The translations under genes and the position numbers were made by a program. Under the pieces are notes generated by a model. That model did no database searches, had not been told where the DNA came from, and saw nothing but the letters and a program-made list of their open reading frames with translations. From Prinia subflava (lineage: Eukaryota; Chordata; Aves; Passeriformes; Cisticolidae), in the NCBI RefSeq assembly GCF_021018805.1, contig NW_026961077.1, positions 150,001 through 214,000 of the forward strand: DNA of 64,000 nucleotides. Direction: 5' to 3'. Positions 12,658-26,228 of the stretch are shown here, one piece after another. Every line of letters begins with the position of its first letter. Position 1 is the stretch's first letter.

Positions 12658-14163
12658 GCTGACTGCACTGTTTACTCTGCCAAACCAAGCTGTGTGTTCT
12701 ACAGAGCACACCCATGGAAATCAAGCCAAGAAGGCAGTAACACCTTTGTACTTGCTACTCCACACATGGCAAACAACCATCTGCAGCAGAATCTCAGCCA
12801 GTGCTGGAGAAAGCAGGAAAGTTGCTGCAGCAGCTTCTTGGCTGGCTGGGAACACAGAAAAGCAATGGCCCTGTTCATTCCGGCACAAGCAGAAGCACAC
12901 AGCAAGAAAGCTGACTGCACTCTTTGCAAAAGGAAGCTCTGTGCCCTCTACTGCTCTGCAAGAGAAATGGAGCGAAATGGCCACACCTTTCTACTTGCTA
13001 CTGCACACATGGCAAACACCATCTGCAGCAGAATCTCAGCCAGTGCTGGAGAAAGCAGGAAAGTTGATGCAGCTGCTTCTTTGCTTGCTAGGACCCACTA
13101 AAACCAACAGGACTCATGCTTGGCACAAAGCAAGAAAGCACGAGTACACCAACAGAAAGCTGACTGCGGTGTCCACTCTGCACAACAAAGCTGCGTGTTC
13201 TAGAGAGCACTTTCATGGAAACGAAGCAAATAAAACAGTAGCAAGTTTGCTCGTGCTTCCGCAGACATGAAAAACACAAGCTATATGAGAATCTCAGCCA
13301 CTGCTTGAAAAAAGTGGCAAAGCGTCTGCAGCAGCTTCTTGACTTGCTGAGGAAAAAAACCACCAGGCCTTGTTCATTCTGGCAAAAGCAGAAAAATGCA
13401 CAAGCCCACCAACAGAAGGCTTGCTGCAGCGTTCACTCTGCCAAACCAAGCTGTGTGTTCTACAGAGCACACCCATGGAAATCAAGCAAAAAACCAGTAA
13501 CATATTTGCTCTTGCTTCTATGGACACGAAAAACGCCAACTGTAGCAGAGTCTCACCCAGTACTGGAGAAGGCAGGAAAGTTGCTGTAGCAGCTTCTCTA
13601 ATTGCTGGCAACACTGAAAGCACCAAGAGGGCTTGTGCTTGGACGAAATCCGGAAAGCACAAGCACAGCAAAAGGTAGCTGATTGCACTCTTTTCTCCGC
13701 AAAAAAAAAGAGAAAAACAAAACAAGTTGTGCTTTCCACATAGCACTTACCTAGAAATCAATCCAAAAAGTCTGGAGAAAGGACTAACAGCAACAGTGGC
13801 AGAATGTGAAGCGGTGCTGGAAAAGGCAGAAAAGTGTCTACAGTAGCTTCCTTGCTTACTGCGAACACAGAAAACCAACAAGGAGGTTCATTCTATCAAG
13901 CCGAGAAAGCTGACTGCACTGTTCACTGTGACAAACAAAGCGCTGTGGTCTCTACTGCTCTGAGAGACAAAGGCAGCAAACTAGCCCGCTACACCTTTGC
14001 TCTTTCTACTGCAGATGTGAAAAACACCATCTTTATCAGCCTCGCACAAAGTGGTGGAAAAGGCAGGAGACTCGCTTCAGCAGCTCGCTTGCTGAGAAAA
14101 ACACAAAACCTACAGGGCTAGTTGATTCCCGCAAACCGAGAAAGCAGAAGCACACTACAGAAA
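12658..14163 (+). repeat. HOR unit U9 (1506 bp)
   Basis: Complete unit with the GAAATGGCC variant (G at 12979), shared at three-unit steps with U12 and U15. Confidence 0.95.
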
Positions 14164-15669
14164 GCTGACTGCACTGTTTACTCTGCCAAACCAAGCTGTG
14201 TGTTCTACAGAGCACACCCATGGAAATCAAGCCAAGAAGGCAGTAACACCTTTGTACTTGCTACTCCACACATGGCAAACAACCATCTGCAGCAGAATCT
14301 CAGCCAGTGCTGGAGAAAGCAGGAAAGTTGCTGCAGCAGCTTCTTGGCTGGCTGGGAACACAGAAAAGCAATGGCCCTGTTCATTCCGGCACAAGCAGAA
14401 GCACACAGCAAGAAAGCTGACTGCACTCTTTGCAAAAGGAAGCTCTGTGCCCTCTACTGCTCTGCAAGAGAAATGGAGCGAAATAGCCACACCTTTCTAC
14501 TTGCTACTGCACACATGGCAAACACCATCTGCAGCAGAATCTCAGCCAGTGCTGGAGAAAGCAGGAAAGTTGATGCAGCTGCTTCTTTGCTTGCTAGGAC
14601 CCACTAAAACCAACAGGACTCATGCTTGGCACAAAGCAAGAAAGCACGAGTACACCAACAGAAAGCTGACTGCGGTGTCCACTCTGCACAACAAAGCTGC
14701 GTGTTCTAGAGAGCACTTTCATGGAAACGAAGCAAATAAAACAGTAGCAAGTTTGCTCGTGCTTCCGCAGACATGAAAAACACAAGCTATATGAGAATCT
14801 CAGCCACTGCTTGAAAAAAGTGGCAAAGCGTCTGCAGCAGCTTCTTGACTTGCTGAGGAAAAAAACCACCAGGCCTTGTTCATTCTGGCAAAAGCAGAAA
14901 AATGCACAAGCCCACCAACAGAAGGCTTGCTGCAGCGTTCACTCTGCCAAACCAAGCTGTGTGTTCTACAGAGCACACCCATGGAAATCAAGCAAAAAAC
15001 CAGTAACATATTTGCTCTTGCTTCTATGGACACGAAAAACGCCAACTGTAGCAGAGTCTCACCCAGTACTGGAGAAGGCAGGAAAGTTGCTGTAGCAGCT
15101 TCTCTAATTGCTGGCAACACTGAAAGCACCAAGAGGGCTTGTGCTTGGACGAAATCCGGAAAGCACAAGCACAGCAAAAGGTAGCTGATTGCACTCTTTT
15201 CTCCGCAAAAAAAAAGAGAAAAACAAAACAAGTTGTGCTTTCCACATAGCACTTACCTAGAAATCAATCCAAAAAAGCTGGAGAAAGGACTAACAGCAAC
15301 AGTGGCAGAATGTGAAGCAGTGCTGGAAAAGGCAGAAAAGTGTCTACAGTAGCTTCCTTGCTTACTGCGAACACAGAAAACCAACAAGGAGGTTCATTCT
15401 ATCAAGCCGAGAAAGCTGACTGCACTGTTCACTGTGACAAACAAAGCGCTGTGGTCTCTACTGCTCTGAGAGACAAAGGGAGCAAACTAGCCCGCTACAC
15501 CTTTGCTCTTTCTACTGCAGATGTGAAAAACACCATCTTTATCAGCCTCGCACAAAGTGGTGGAAAAGTCAGGAGACTCCCTTCAGCAGCTCGCTTGCTG
15601 AGAAAAACACAAAACCTACAGGGCTAGTTGATTCCCGCAAACCGAGAAAGCAGAAGCACACTACAGAAA
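14164..15669 (+). repeat. HOR unit U10 (1506 bp)
   Basis: Complete unit. It has ACTCCCTTCAG (C at 15580), exactly 4518 bp from U7. M5 and M6 also differ near 15275 (AAAAAAGCTGG), 15319, 15480 and 15570, making this one of the more distinctive units. Confidence 0.95.
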
Positions 15670-17176
15670 GCTGACTGCACTGTTTACTCTGCCAAACCAA
15701 GCTGTGTGTTCTACAGAGCACACCCATGGAAATCAAGCCAAGAAGGCAGTAACACCTTTGTACTTGCTACTCCACACATGGCAAACAACCATCTGCAGCA
15801 GAATCTCAGCCAGTGCTGGAGAAAGCAGGAAAGTTGCTGCAGCAGCTTCTTGGCTGGCTGGGAACACAGAAAAGCAATGGCCCTGTTCATTCCGGCACAA
15901 GCAGAAGCACACAGCAAGAAAGCTGACTGCACTCTTTGCAAAAGGAAGCTCTGTGCCCTCTACTGCTCTGCAAGAGAAATGGAGCGAAATAGCCACACCT
16001 TTCTACTTGCTACTGCACACATGGCAAACACCATCTGCAGCAGAATCTCAGCCAGTGCTGGAGAAAGCAGGAAAGTTGATGCAGCTGCTTCTTTGCTTGC
16101 TAGGACCCACTAAAACCAACAGGACTCATGCTTGGCACAAAGCAAGAAAGCACGAGTACACCAACAGAAAGCTGACTGCGGTGTCCACTCTGCACAACAA
16201 AGCTGCGTGTTCTAGAGAGCACTTTCATGGAAACGAAGCAAATAAAACAGTAGCAAGTTTGCTCGTGCTTCCGCAGACATGAAAAACACAAGCTATATGA
16301 GAATCTCAGCCACTGCTTGAAAAAAGTGGCAAAGCGTCTGCAGCAGCTTCTTGACTTGCTGAGGAAAAAAACCACCAGGCCTTGTTCATTCTGGCAAAAG
16401 CAGAAAAATGCACAAGCCCACCAACAGAAGGCTTGCTGCAGCGTTCACTCTGCCAAACCAAGCTGTGTGTTCTACAGAGCACACCCATGGAAATCAAGCA
16501 AAAAACCAGTAACATATTTGCTCTTGCTTCTATGGACACGAAAAATGCCAACTGTAGCAGAGTCTCACCCAGTACTGGAGAAGGCAGGAAAGTTGCTGTA
16601 GCAGCTTCTCTAATTGCTGGCAACACTGAAAGCACCAAGAGGGCTTGTGCTTGGACGAAATCTGGAAAGCACAAGCACAGCAAATAGTAGCTGATTGCAC
16701 TCTTTTCTCCGCAAAAAAAAAAGAGAAAAACAAAACAAGTTGTGCTTTCCACATAGCACTTACCTAGAAATCAATCCAAAAAGTCTGGAGAAAGGACTAA
16801 CAGCAACAGTGGCAGAATGTGAAGCGGTGCTGGAAAAGGCAGAAAAGTGTCTACAGTAGCTTCCTTGCTTACTGCGAACACAGAAAACCAACAAGGAGGT
16901 TCATTCTATCAAGCCGAGAAAGCTGACTGCACTGTTCACTGTGACAAACAAAGCGCTGTGGTCTCTACTGCTCTGAGAGACAAAGGCAGCAAACTAGCCC
17001 GCTACACCTTTGCTCTTTCTACTGCAGATGTGAAAAACACCATCTTTATCAGCCTCGCACAAAGTGGTGGAAAAGGCAGGAGACTCGCTTCAGCAGCTCG
17101 CTTGCTGAGAAAAACACAAAACCTACAGGGCTAGTTGATTCCCGCAAACTGAGAAAGCAGAAGCACACTACAGAAA
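15670..17176 (+). repeat. HOR unit U11 (1507 bp)
   Basis: Complete unit. T at 16546 (AAAAATGCC) and T at 17150 (GCAAACTGAG) are both shared with U14, 4529-4530 bp away. The M5 A-run is 10. A private change gives AAATAGTAGC at the M4/M5 border near 16686. Confidence 0.95.
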
Positions 17177-18684
17177 GCTGACTGCACTGTTTACTCTGCC
17201 AAACCAAGCTGTGTGTTCTACAGAGCACACCCATGGAAATCAAGCCAAGAAGGCAGTAACACCTTTGTACTTGCTACTCCACACATGGCAAACAACCATC
17301 TGCAGCAGAATCTCAGCCAGTGCTGGAGAAAGCAGGAAAGTTGCTGCAGCAGCTTCTTGGCTGGCTGGGAACACAGAAAAGCAATGGCCCTGTTCATTCC
17401 GGCACAAGCAGAAGCACACAGCAAGAAAGCTGACTGCACTCTTTGCAAAAGGAAGCTCTGTGCCCTCTACTGCTCTGCAAGAGAAATGGAGCGAAATGGC
17501 CACACCTTTCTACTTGCTACTGCACACATGGCAAACACCATCTGCAGCAGAATCTCAGCCAGTGCTGGAGAAAGCAGGAAAGTTGATGCAGCTGCTTCTT
17601 TGCTTGCTAGGACCCACTAAAACCAACAGGACTCATGCTTGGCACAAAGCAAGAAAGCACGAGTACACCAACAGAAAGCTGACTGCGGTGTCCACTCTGC
17701 ACAACAAAGCTGCGTGTTCTAGAGAGCACTTTCATGGAAACGAAGCAAATAAAACAGTAGCAAGTTTGCTCGTGCTTCCGCAGACATGAAAAACACAAGC
17801 TATATGAGAATCTCAGCCACTGCTTGAAAAAAGTGGCAAAGCGTCTGCAGCAGCTTCTTGACTTGCTGAGGAAAAAATCCACCAGGCCTTGTTCATTCTG
17901 GCAAAAGCAGAAAAATGCACAAGCCCACCAACAGAAGGCTTGCTGCAGCGTTCACTCTGCCAAACCAAGCTGTGTGTTCTACAGAGCACACCCATGGAAA
18001 TCAAGCAAAAAACCAGTAACATATTTGCTCTTGCTTCTATGGACACGAAAAAATGCCAACTGTAGCAGAGTCTCACCCAGTACTGGAGAAGGCAGGAAAG
18101 TTGCTGTAGCAGCTTCTCTAATTGCTGGCAACACTGAAAGCACCAAGAGGGCTTGTGCTTGGACGAAATCCGGAAAGCACAAGCACAGCAAAAGGTAGCT
18201 GATTGCACTCTTTTCTCCGCAAAAAAAAAGAGAAAAACAAAACAAGTTGTGCTTTCCACATAGCACTTACCTAGAAATCAATCCAAAAAGTCTGGAGAAA
18301 GGACTAACAGCAACAGTGGCAGAATGTGAAGCGGTGCTGGAAAAGGCAGAAAAGTGTCTACAGTAGCTTCCTTGCTTACTGCGAACACAGAAAACCAACA
18401 AGGAGGTTCATTCTATCAAGCCGAGAAAGCTGACTGCACTGTTCACTGTGACAAACAAAGCGCTGTGGTCTCTACTGCTCTGAGAGACAAAGGCAGCAAA
18501 CTAGCCCGCTACACCTTTGCTCTTTCTACTGCAGATGTGAAAAACACCATCTTTATCAGCCTCGCACAAAGTGGTGGAAAAGGCAGGAGACTCGCTTCAG
18601 CAGCTCGCTTGCTGAGAAAAACACAAAACCTACAGGGCTAGTTGATTCCCGCAAACCGAGGAAAGCAGAAGCACACTACAGAAA
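17177..18684 (+). repeat. HOR unit U12 (1508 bp)
   Basis: Complete unit with GAAATGGCC (G at 17498), first appearance of AAAAAATCC in M3 (T at 17878), and an extra A near 18050. Confidence 0.94.
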
Positions 18685-20195
18685 GCTGACTGCACTGTTT
18701 ACTCTGCCAAACCAAGCTGTAGTGTTCTACAGAGCACACCCATGGAAATCAAGCCAAGAAGGCAGTAACACCTTTGTACTTGCTACTCCACACATGGCAA
18801 ACAACCATCTGCAGCAGAATCTCAGCCAGTGCTGGAGAAAGCAGGAAAGTTGCTGCAGCAGCTTCTTGGCTGGCTGGGAACACAGAAAAGCAATGGCCCT
18901 GTTCATTCCAGCACAAGCAGAAGCACACAGCAAGAAAGCTGACTGCACTCTTTGCAAAAGGAAGCTCTGTGCCCTCTACTGCTCTGCAAGAGAAATGGAG
19001 CGAAATAGCCACACCTTTCTACTTGCTACTGCACACATGGCAAACACCATCTGCAGCAGAATCTCAGCCAGTGCTGGAGAAAGCAGGAAAGTTGATGCAG
19101 CTGCTTCTTTGCTTGCTAGGACCCACTAAAACCAACAGGACTCATGCTTGGCACAAAGCAAGGAAAGCACGAGTACACCAACAGAAAGCTGACTGCGGTG
19201 TCCACTCTGCACAACAAAGCTGCGTGTTCTAGAGAGCACTTTCATGGAAACGAAGCAAATAAAACAGTAGCAAGTTTGCTCGTGCTTCCGCAGACATGAA
19301 AAACACAAGCTATATGAGAATCTCAGCCACTGCTTGAAAAAAGTGGCAAAGCGTCTGCAGCAGCTTCTTGACTTGCTGAGGAAAAAAACCACCAGGCCTT
19401 GTTCATTCTGGCAAAAGCAGAAAAATGCACAAGCCCACCAACAGAAGGCTTGCTGCAGCGTTCACTCTGCCAAACCAAGCTGTGTGTTCTACAGAGCACA
19501 CCCATGGAAATCAAGCAAAAAACCAGTAACATATTTGCTCTTGCTTCTATGGACACGAAAAACGCCAACTGTAGCAGAGTCTCACCCAGTACTGGAGAAG
19601 GCAGGAAAGTTGCTGTAGCAGCTTCTCTAATTGCTGGCAACACTGAAAGCACCAAGAGGGCTTGTGCTTGGACGAAATCTGGAAAGCACAAGCACAGCAA
19701 AAGGTAGCTGATTGCACTCTTTTCTCCGCAAAAAAAAAAGAGAAAAACAAAACAAGTTGTGCTTTCCACATAGCACTTACCTAGAAATCAATCCAAAAAG
19801 TCTGGAGAAAGGACTAACAGCAACAGTGGCAGAATGTGAAGCGGTGCTGGAAAAGGCAGAAAAGTGTCTACAGTAGCTTCCTTGCTTACTGCGAACACAG
19901 AGAAACCAACAAGGAGGTTCATTCTATCAAGCCGAGGAAAGCTGACTGCACTGTTCACTGTGACAAACAAAGCGCTGTGGTCTCTACTGCTCTGAGAGAC
20001 AAAGGCAGCAAACTAGCCCGCTACACCTTTGCTCTTTCTACTGCAGATGTGAAAAACACCATCTTTATCAGCCTCGCACAAAGTGGTGGAAAAGTCAGGA
20101 GACTCCCTTCAGCAGCTCGCTTGCTGAGAAAAACACAAAACCTACAGGGCTAGTTGATTCCCGCAAACCGAGAAAGCAGAAGCACACTACAGAAA
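18685..20195 (+). repeat. HOR unit U13 (1511 bp)
   Basis: Complete unit with ACTCCCTTCAG (C at 20106), as in U7 and U10. It has one-base insertions near 18722, 19162, 19903 and 19936. Confidence 0.93.
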
Positions 20196-21706
20196 GCTGA
20201 CTGCACTGTTTACTCTGCCAAACCAAGCTGTGTGTTCTACAGAGCACACCCATGGAAATCAAGCCAAGAAGGCAGTAACACCTTTGTACTTGCTACTCCA
20301 CACATGGCAAACAACCATCTGCAGCAGAATCTCAGCCAGTGCTGGAGAAAGCAGGGAAAGTTGCTGCAGCAGCTTCTTGGCTGGCTGGGAACACAGAAAA
20401 GCAATGGCCCTGTTCATTCCGGCACAAGCAGAAGCACACAGCAAGAAAGCTGACTGCACTCTTTGCAAAAGGAAGCTCTGTGCCCTCTACTGCTCTGCAA
20501 GAGAAATGGAGCGAAATTAGCCACACCTTTCTACTTGCTACTGCACACATGGCAAACACCATCTGCAGCAGAATCTCAGCCAGTGCTGGAGAAAGCAGGA
20601 AAGTTGATGCAGCTGCTTCTTTGCTTGCTAGGACCCACTAAAACCAACAGGACTCATGCTTGGCACAAAGCAAGAAAGCACGAGTACACCAACAGAAAGC
20701 TGACTGCGGTGTCCACTCTGCACAACAAAGCTGCGTGTTCTAGAGAGCACTTTCATGGAAACGAAGCAAATAAAACAGTAGCAAGTTTGCTCGTGCTTCC
20801 GCAGACATGAAAAACACAAGCTATATGAGAAATCTCAGCCACTGCTTGAAAAAAGTGGCAAAGCGTCTGCAGCAGCTTCTTGACTTGCTGAGGAAAAAAA
20901 CCACCAGGCCTTGTTCATTCTGGCAAAAGCAGAAAAATGCACAAGCCCACCAACAGAAGGCTTGCTGCAGCGTTCACTCTGCCAAACCAAGCTGTGTGTT
21001 CTACAGAGCACACCCATGGAAATCAAGCTAAAAACCAGTAACATATTTGCTCTTGCTTCTATGGACACGAAAAATGCCAACTGTAGCAGAGTCTCACCCA
21101 GTACTGGAGAAGGCAGGAAAGTTGCTGTAGCAGCTTCTCTAATTGCTGGCAACACTGAAAGCACCAAGAGGGCTTGTGCTTGGACGAAATCTGGAAAGCA
21201 CAAGCACAGCAAAAGGTAGCTGATTGCACTCTTTTCTCCGCAAAAAAAAAAGAGAAAAACAAAACAAGTTGTGCTTTCCACATAGCACTTACCTAGAAAT
21301 CAATCCAAAAAGTCTGGAGAAAGGACTAACAGCAACAGTGGCAGAATGTGAAGCGGTGCTGGAAAAGGCAGAAAAGTGTCTACAGTAGCTTCCTTGCTTA
21401 CTGCGAACACAGAAAACCAACAAGGAGGTTCATTCTATCAAGCCGAGAAAGCTGACTGCACTGTTCACTGTGACAAACAAAGCGCTGTGGTCTCTACTGC
21501 TCTGAGAGACAAAGGCAGCAAACTAGCCCGCTACACCTTTGCTCTTTCTACTGCAGATGTGAAAAACACCATCTTTATCAGCCTCGCACAAAGTGGTGGA
21601 AAAGGCAGGAGACTCGCTTCAGCAGCTCGCTTGCTGAGAAAAACACAAAACCTACAGGGGCTAGTTGATTCCCGCAAACTGAGAAAGCAGAAGCACACTA
21701 CAGAAA
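20196..21706 (+). repeat. HOR unit U14 (1511 bp)
   Basis: Complete unit sharing T at 21075 and T at 21680 with U11. It has one-base insertions near 20355, 20517, 20830 and 21660, and a private change (AAGCTAAAAACC) near 21029. Confidence 0.93.
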
Positions 21707-23214
21707 GCTGACTGCACTGTTTACTCTGCCAAACCAAGCTGTGTGTTCTACAGAGCACACCCATGGAAATCAAGCCAAGAAGGCAGTAACACCTTTGTAC
21801 TTGCTACTCCACACATGGCAAACAACCATCTGCAGCAGAATCTCAGCCAGTGCTGGAGAAAGCAGGAAAGTTGCTGCAGCAGCTTCTTGGCTGGCTGGGA
21901 ACACAGAAAAGCAATGGCCCTGTTCATTCCGGCACAAGCAGAAGCACACAGCAAGAAAGCTGACTGCACTCTTTGCAAAAGGAAGCTCTGTGCCCTCTAC
22001 TGCTCTGCAAGAGAAATGGAGCGAAATGGCCACACCTTTCTACTTGCTACTGCACACATGGCAAACACCATCTGCAGCAGAATCTCAGCCAGTGCTGGAG
22101 AAAGCAGGAAAGTTGATGCAGCTGCTTCTTTGCTTGCTAGGACCCACTAAAACCAACAGGACTCATGCTTGGCACAAAGCAAGAAAGCACGAGTACACCA
22201 ACAGAAAGCTGACTGCGGTGTCCACTCTGCACAACAAAGCTGCGTGTTCTAGAGAGCACTTTCATGGAAACGAAGCAAATAAAACAGTAGCAAGTTTGCT
22301 CGTGCTTCCGCAGACATGAAAAACACAAGCTATATGAGAATCTCAGCCACTGCTTGAAAAAAGTGGCAAAGCGTCTGCAGCAGCTTCTTGACTTGCTGAG
22401 GAAAAAAACCACCAGGCCTTGTTCATTCTGGCAAAAGCAGAAAAATGCACAAGCCCACCAACAGAAGGCTTGCTGCAGCGTTCACTCTGCCAAACCAAGC
22501 TGTGTGTTCTACAGAGCACACCCATGGAAATCAAGCAAAAAACCAGTAACATATTTGCTCTTGCTTCTATGGACACGAAAAACGCCAACTGTAGCAGAGT
22601 CTCACCCAGTACTGGAGAAGGCAGGAAAGTTGCTGTAGCAGCTTCTCTAATTGCTGGCAACACTGAAAGCACCAAGAGGGCTTGTGCTTGGACGAAATCT
22701 GGAAAGCACAAGCACAGCAAAAGGTAGCTGATTGCACTCTTTTCTCCGCAAAAAAAAAAAGAGAAAAACAAAACAAGTTGTGCTTTCCACATAGCACTTA
22801 CCTAGAAATCAATCCAAAAAGTCTGGAGAAAGGACTAACAGCAACAGTGGCAGAATGTGAAGCGGTGCTGGAAAAGGCAGAAAAGTGTCTACAGTAGCTT
22901 CCTTGCTTACTGCGAACACAGAAAACCAACAAGGAGGTTCATTCTATCAAGCCGAGAAAGCTGACTGCACTGTTCACTGTGACAAACAAAGCGCTGTGGT
23001 CTCTACTGCTCTGAGAGACAAAGGCAGCAAACTAGCCCGCTACACCTTTGCTCTTTCTACTGCAGATGTGAAAAACACCATCTTTATCAGCCTCGCACAA
23101 AGTGGTGGAAAAGGCAGGAGACTCGCTTCAGTAGCTCGCTTGCTGAGAAAAACACAAAACCTACAGGGCTAGTTGATTCCCGCAAACTGAGAAAGCAGAA
23201 GCACACTACAGAAA
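21707..23214 (+). repeat. HOR unit U15 (1508 bp)
   Basis: Complete unit with GAAATGGCC (G at 22028) and the longest M5 A-run, 11 bases. T at 23188 is shared with U11 and U14. It has a private GTAGCTCGC near 23131. Confidence 0.94.
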
Positions 23215-24722
23215 GCTGACTGCACTGTTTACTCTGCCAAACCAAGCTGTGTGTTCTACAGAGCACACCCATGGAAATCAAGCCAAGAAGGCAGTAACAC
23301 CTTTGTACTTGCTACTCCACACATGGCAAACAACCATCTGCAGCAGAATCTCAGCCAGTGCTGGAGAAAGCAGGAAAGTTGCTGCAGCAGCTTCTTGGCT
23401 GGCTGGGAACACAGAAAAGCAATGGCCCTGTTCATTCCGGCACAAGCAGAAGCACACAGCAAGAAAGCTGACTGCACTCTTTGCAAAAGGAAGCTCTGTG
23501 CCCTCTACTGCTCTGCAAGAGAAATGGAGCGAAATGGCCACACCTTTCTACTTGCTACTGCACACATGGCAAACACCATCTGCAGCAGAATCTCAGCCAG
23601 TGCTGGAGAAAGCAGGAAAGTTGATGCAGCTGCTTCTTTGCTTGCTAGGACCCACTAAAACCAACAGGACTCATGCTTGGCACAAAGCAAGAAAGCACGA
23701 GTACACCAACAGAAAGCTGACTGCGGTGTCCACTCTGCACAACAAAGCTGCGTGTTCTAGAGAGCACTTTCATGGAAACGAAGCAAATAAAACAGTAGCA
23801 AGTTTGCTCGTGCTTCCGCAGACATGAAAAACACAAGCTATATGAGAATCTCAGCCACTGCTTGAAAAAAGTGGCAAAGCGTCTGCAGCAGCTTCTTGAC
23901 TTGCTGAGGAAAAAATCCACCAGGCCTTGTTCATTCTGGCAAAAGCAGAAAAATGCACAAGCCCACCAACAGAAGGCTTGCTGCAGCGTTCACTCTGCCA
24001 AACCAAGCTGTGTGTTCTACAGAGCACACCCATGGAAATCAAGCAAAAAACCAGTAACATATTTGCTCTTGCTTCTATGGACACGAAAAATGCCAACTGT
24101 AGCAGAGTCTCACCCAGTACTGGAGAAGGCAGGAAAGTTGCTGTAGCAGCTTCTCTAATTGCTGGCAACACTGAAAGCACCAAGAGGGCTTGTGCTTGGA
24201 CGAAATCTGGAAAGCACAAGCACAGCAAAAGGTAGCTGATTGCACTATTTTCTCCGCAAAAAAAAAAGAGAAAAACAAAACAAGTTGTGCTTTCCACATA
24301 GCACTTACCTAGAAATCAATCCAAAAAGTCTGGAGAAAGGACTAACAGCAACAGTGGCAGAATGTGAAGCGGTGCTGGAAAAGGCAGAAAAGTGTCTACA
24401 GTAGCTTCCTTGCTTACTGCGAACACAGAAAACCAACAAGGAGGTTCATTCTATCAAGCCGAGAAAGCTGACTGCACTGTTCACTGTGACAAACAAAGCG
24501 CTGTGGTCTCTACTGCTCTGAGAGACAAAGGCAGCAAACTAGCCCGCTACACCTTTGCTCTTTCTACTGCAGATGTGAAAAACACCATCTTTATCAGCCT
24601 CGCACAAAGTGGTGGAAAAAGGCAGGAGACTCGCTTCAGCAGCTCGCTTGCTGAGAAAAACACAAAACCTACAGGGCTAGTTGATTCCCGCAAACCGAGA
24701 AAGCAGAAGCACACTACAGAAA
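23215..24722 (+). repeat. HOR unit U16 (1508 bp)
   Basis: Complete unit with GAAATGGCC (G at 23536), AAAAAATCC in M3 and AAAAATGCC (T at 24091). The A-run is 10, with an extra A near 24620. Confidence 0.94.
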
Positions 24723-26228
24723 GCTGACTGCACTGTTTACTCTGCCAAACCAAGCTGTGTGTTCTACAGAGCACACCCATGGAAATCAAGCCAAGAAGGC
24801 AGTAACACCTTTGTACTTGCTACTCCACACATGGCAAACAACCATCTGCAGCAGAATCTCAGCCAGTGCTGGAGAAAGCAGGAAAGTTGCTGCAGCAGCT
24901 TCTTGGCTGGCTGGGAACACAGAAAAGCAATGGCCCTGTTCATTCCGGCACAAGCAGAAGCACACAGCAAGAAAGCTGACTGCACTCTTTGCAAAAGGAA
25001 GCTCTGTGCCCTCTACTGCTCTGCAAGAGAAATGGAGCGAAATAGCCACACCTTTCTACTTGCTACTGCACACATGGCAAACACCATCTGCAGCAGAATC
25101 TCAGCCAGTGCTGGAGAAAGCAGGAAAGTTGATGCAGCTGCTTCTTTGCTTGCTAGGACCCACTAAAACCAACAGGACTCATGCTTGGCACAAAGCAAGA
25201 AAGCACGAGTACACCAACAGAAAGCTGACTGCGGTGTCCACTCTGCACAACAAAGCTGCGTGTTCTAGAGAGCACTTTCATGGAAACGAAGCAAATAAAA
25301 CAGTAGCAAGTTTGCTCGTGCTTCCGCAGACATGAAAAACACAAGCTATATGAGAATCTCAGCCACTGCTTGAAAAAAGTGGCAAAGCGTCTGCAGCAGC
25401 TTCTTGACTTGCTGAGGAAAAAATCCACCAGGCCTTGTTCATTCTGGCAAAAGCAGAAAAATGCACAAGCCCACCAACAGAAGGCTTGCTGCAGCGTTCA
25501 CTCTGCCAAACCAAGCTGTGTGTTCTACAGAGCACACCCATGGAAATCAAGCAAAAAACCAGTAACATATTTGCTCTTGCTTCTATGGACACGAAAAACG
25601 CCAACTGTAGCAGAGTCTCACCCAGTACTGGAGAAGGCAGGAAAGTTGCTGTAGCAGCTTCTCTAATTGCTGGCAACACTGAAAGCACCAAGAGGGCTTG
25701 TGCTTGGACGAAATCCGGAAAGCACAAGCACAGCAAAAGGTAGCTGATTGCACTCTTTTCTCCACAAAAAAAAAGAGAAAAACAAAACAAGTTGTGCTTT
25801 CCACATAGCACTTACCTAGAAATCAATCCAAAAAGTCTGGAGAAAGGACTAACAGCAACAGTGGCAGAATGTGAAGCGGTGCTGGAAAAGGCAGAAAAGT
25901 GTCTACAGTAGCTTCCTTGCTTACTGCGAACACAGAAAACCAACAAGGAGGTTCATTCTATCAAGCCGAGAAAGCTGACTGCACTGTTCACTGTGACAAA
26001 CAAAGCGCTGTGGTCTCTACTGCTCTGAGAGACAAAGGCAGCAAACTAGCCCGCTACACCTTTGCTCTTTCTACTGCAGATGTGAAAAACACCATCTTTA
26101 TCAGCCTCGCACAAAGTGGTGGAAAAGGCAGGAGACTCGCTTCAGCAGCTCGCTTGCTGAGAAAAACACAAAACCTACAGGGCTAGTTGATTCCCGCAAA
26201 CCGAGAAAGCAGAAGCACACTACAGAAA
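24723..26228 (+). repeat. HOR unit U17 (1506 bp)
   Basis: Complete unit with AAAAAATCC in M3 and a private TCCACAAAA at the M5 A-run border near 25764. Confidence 0.95.
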
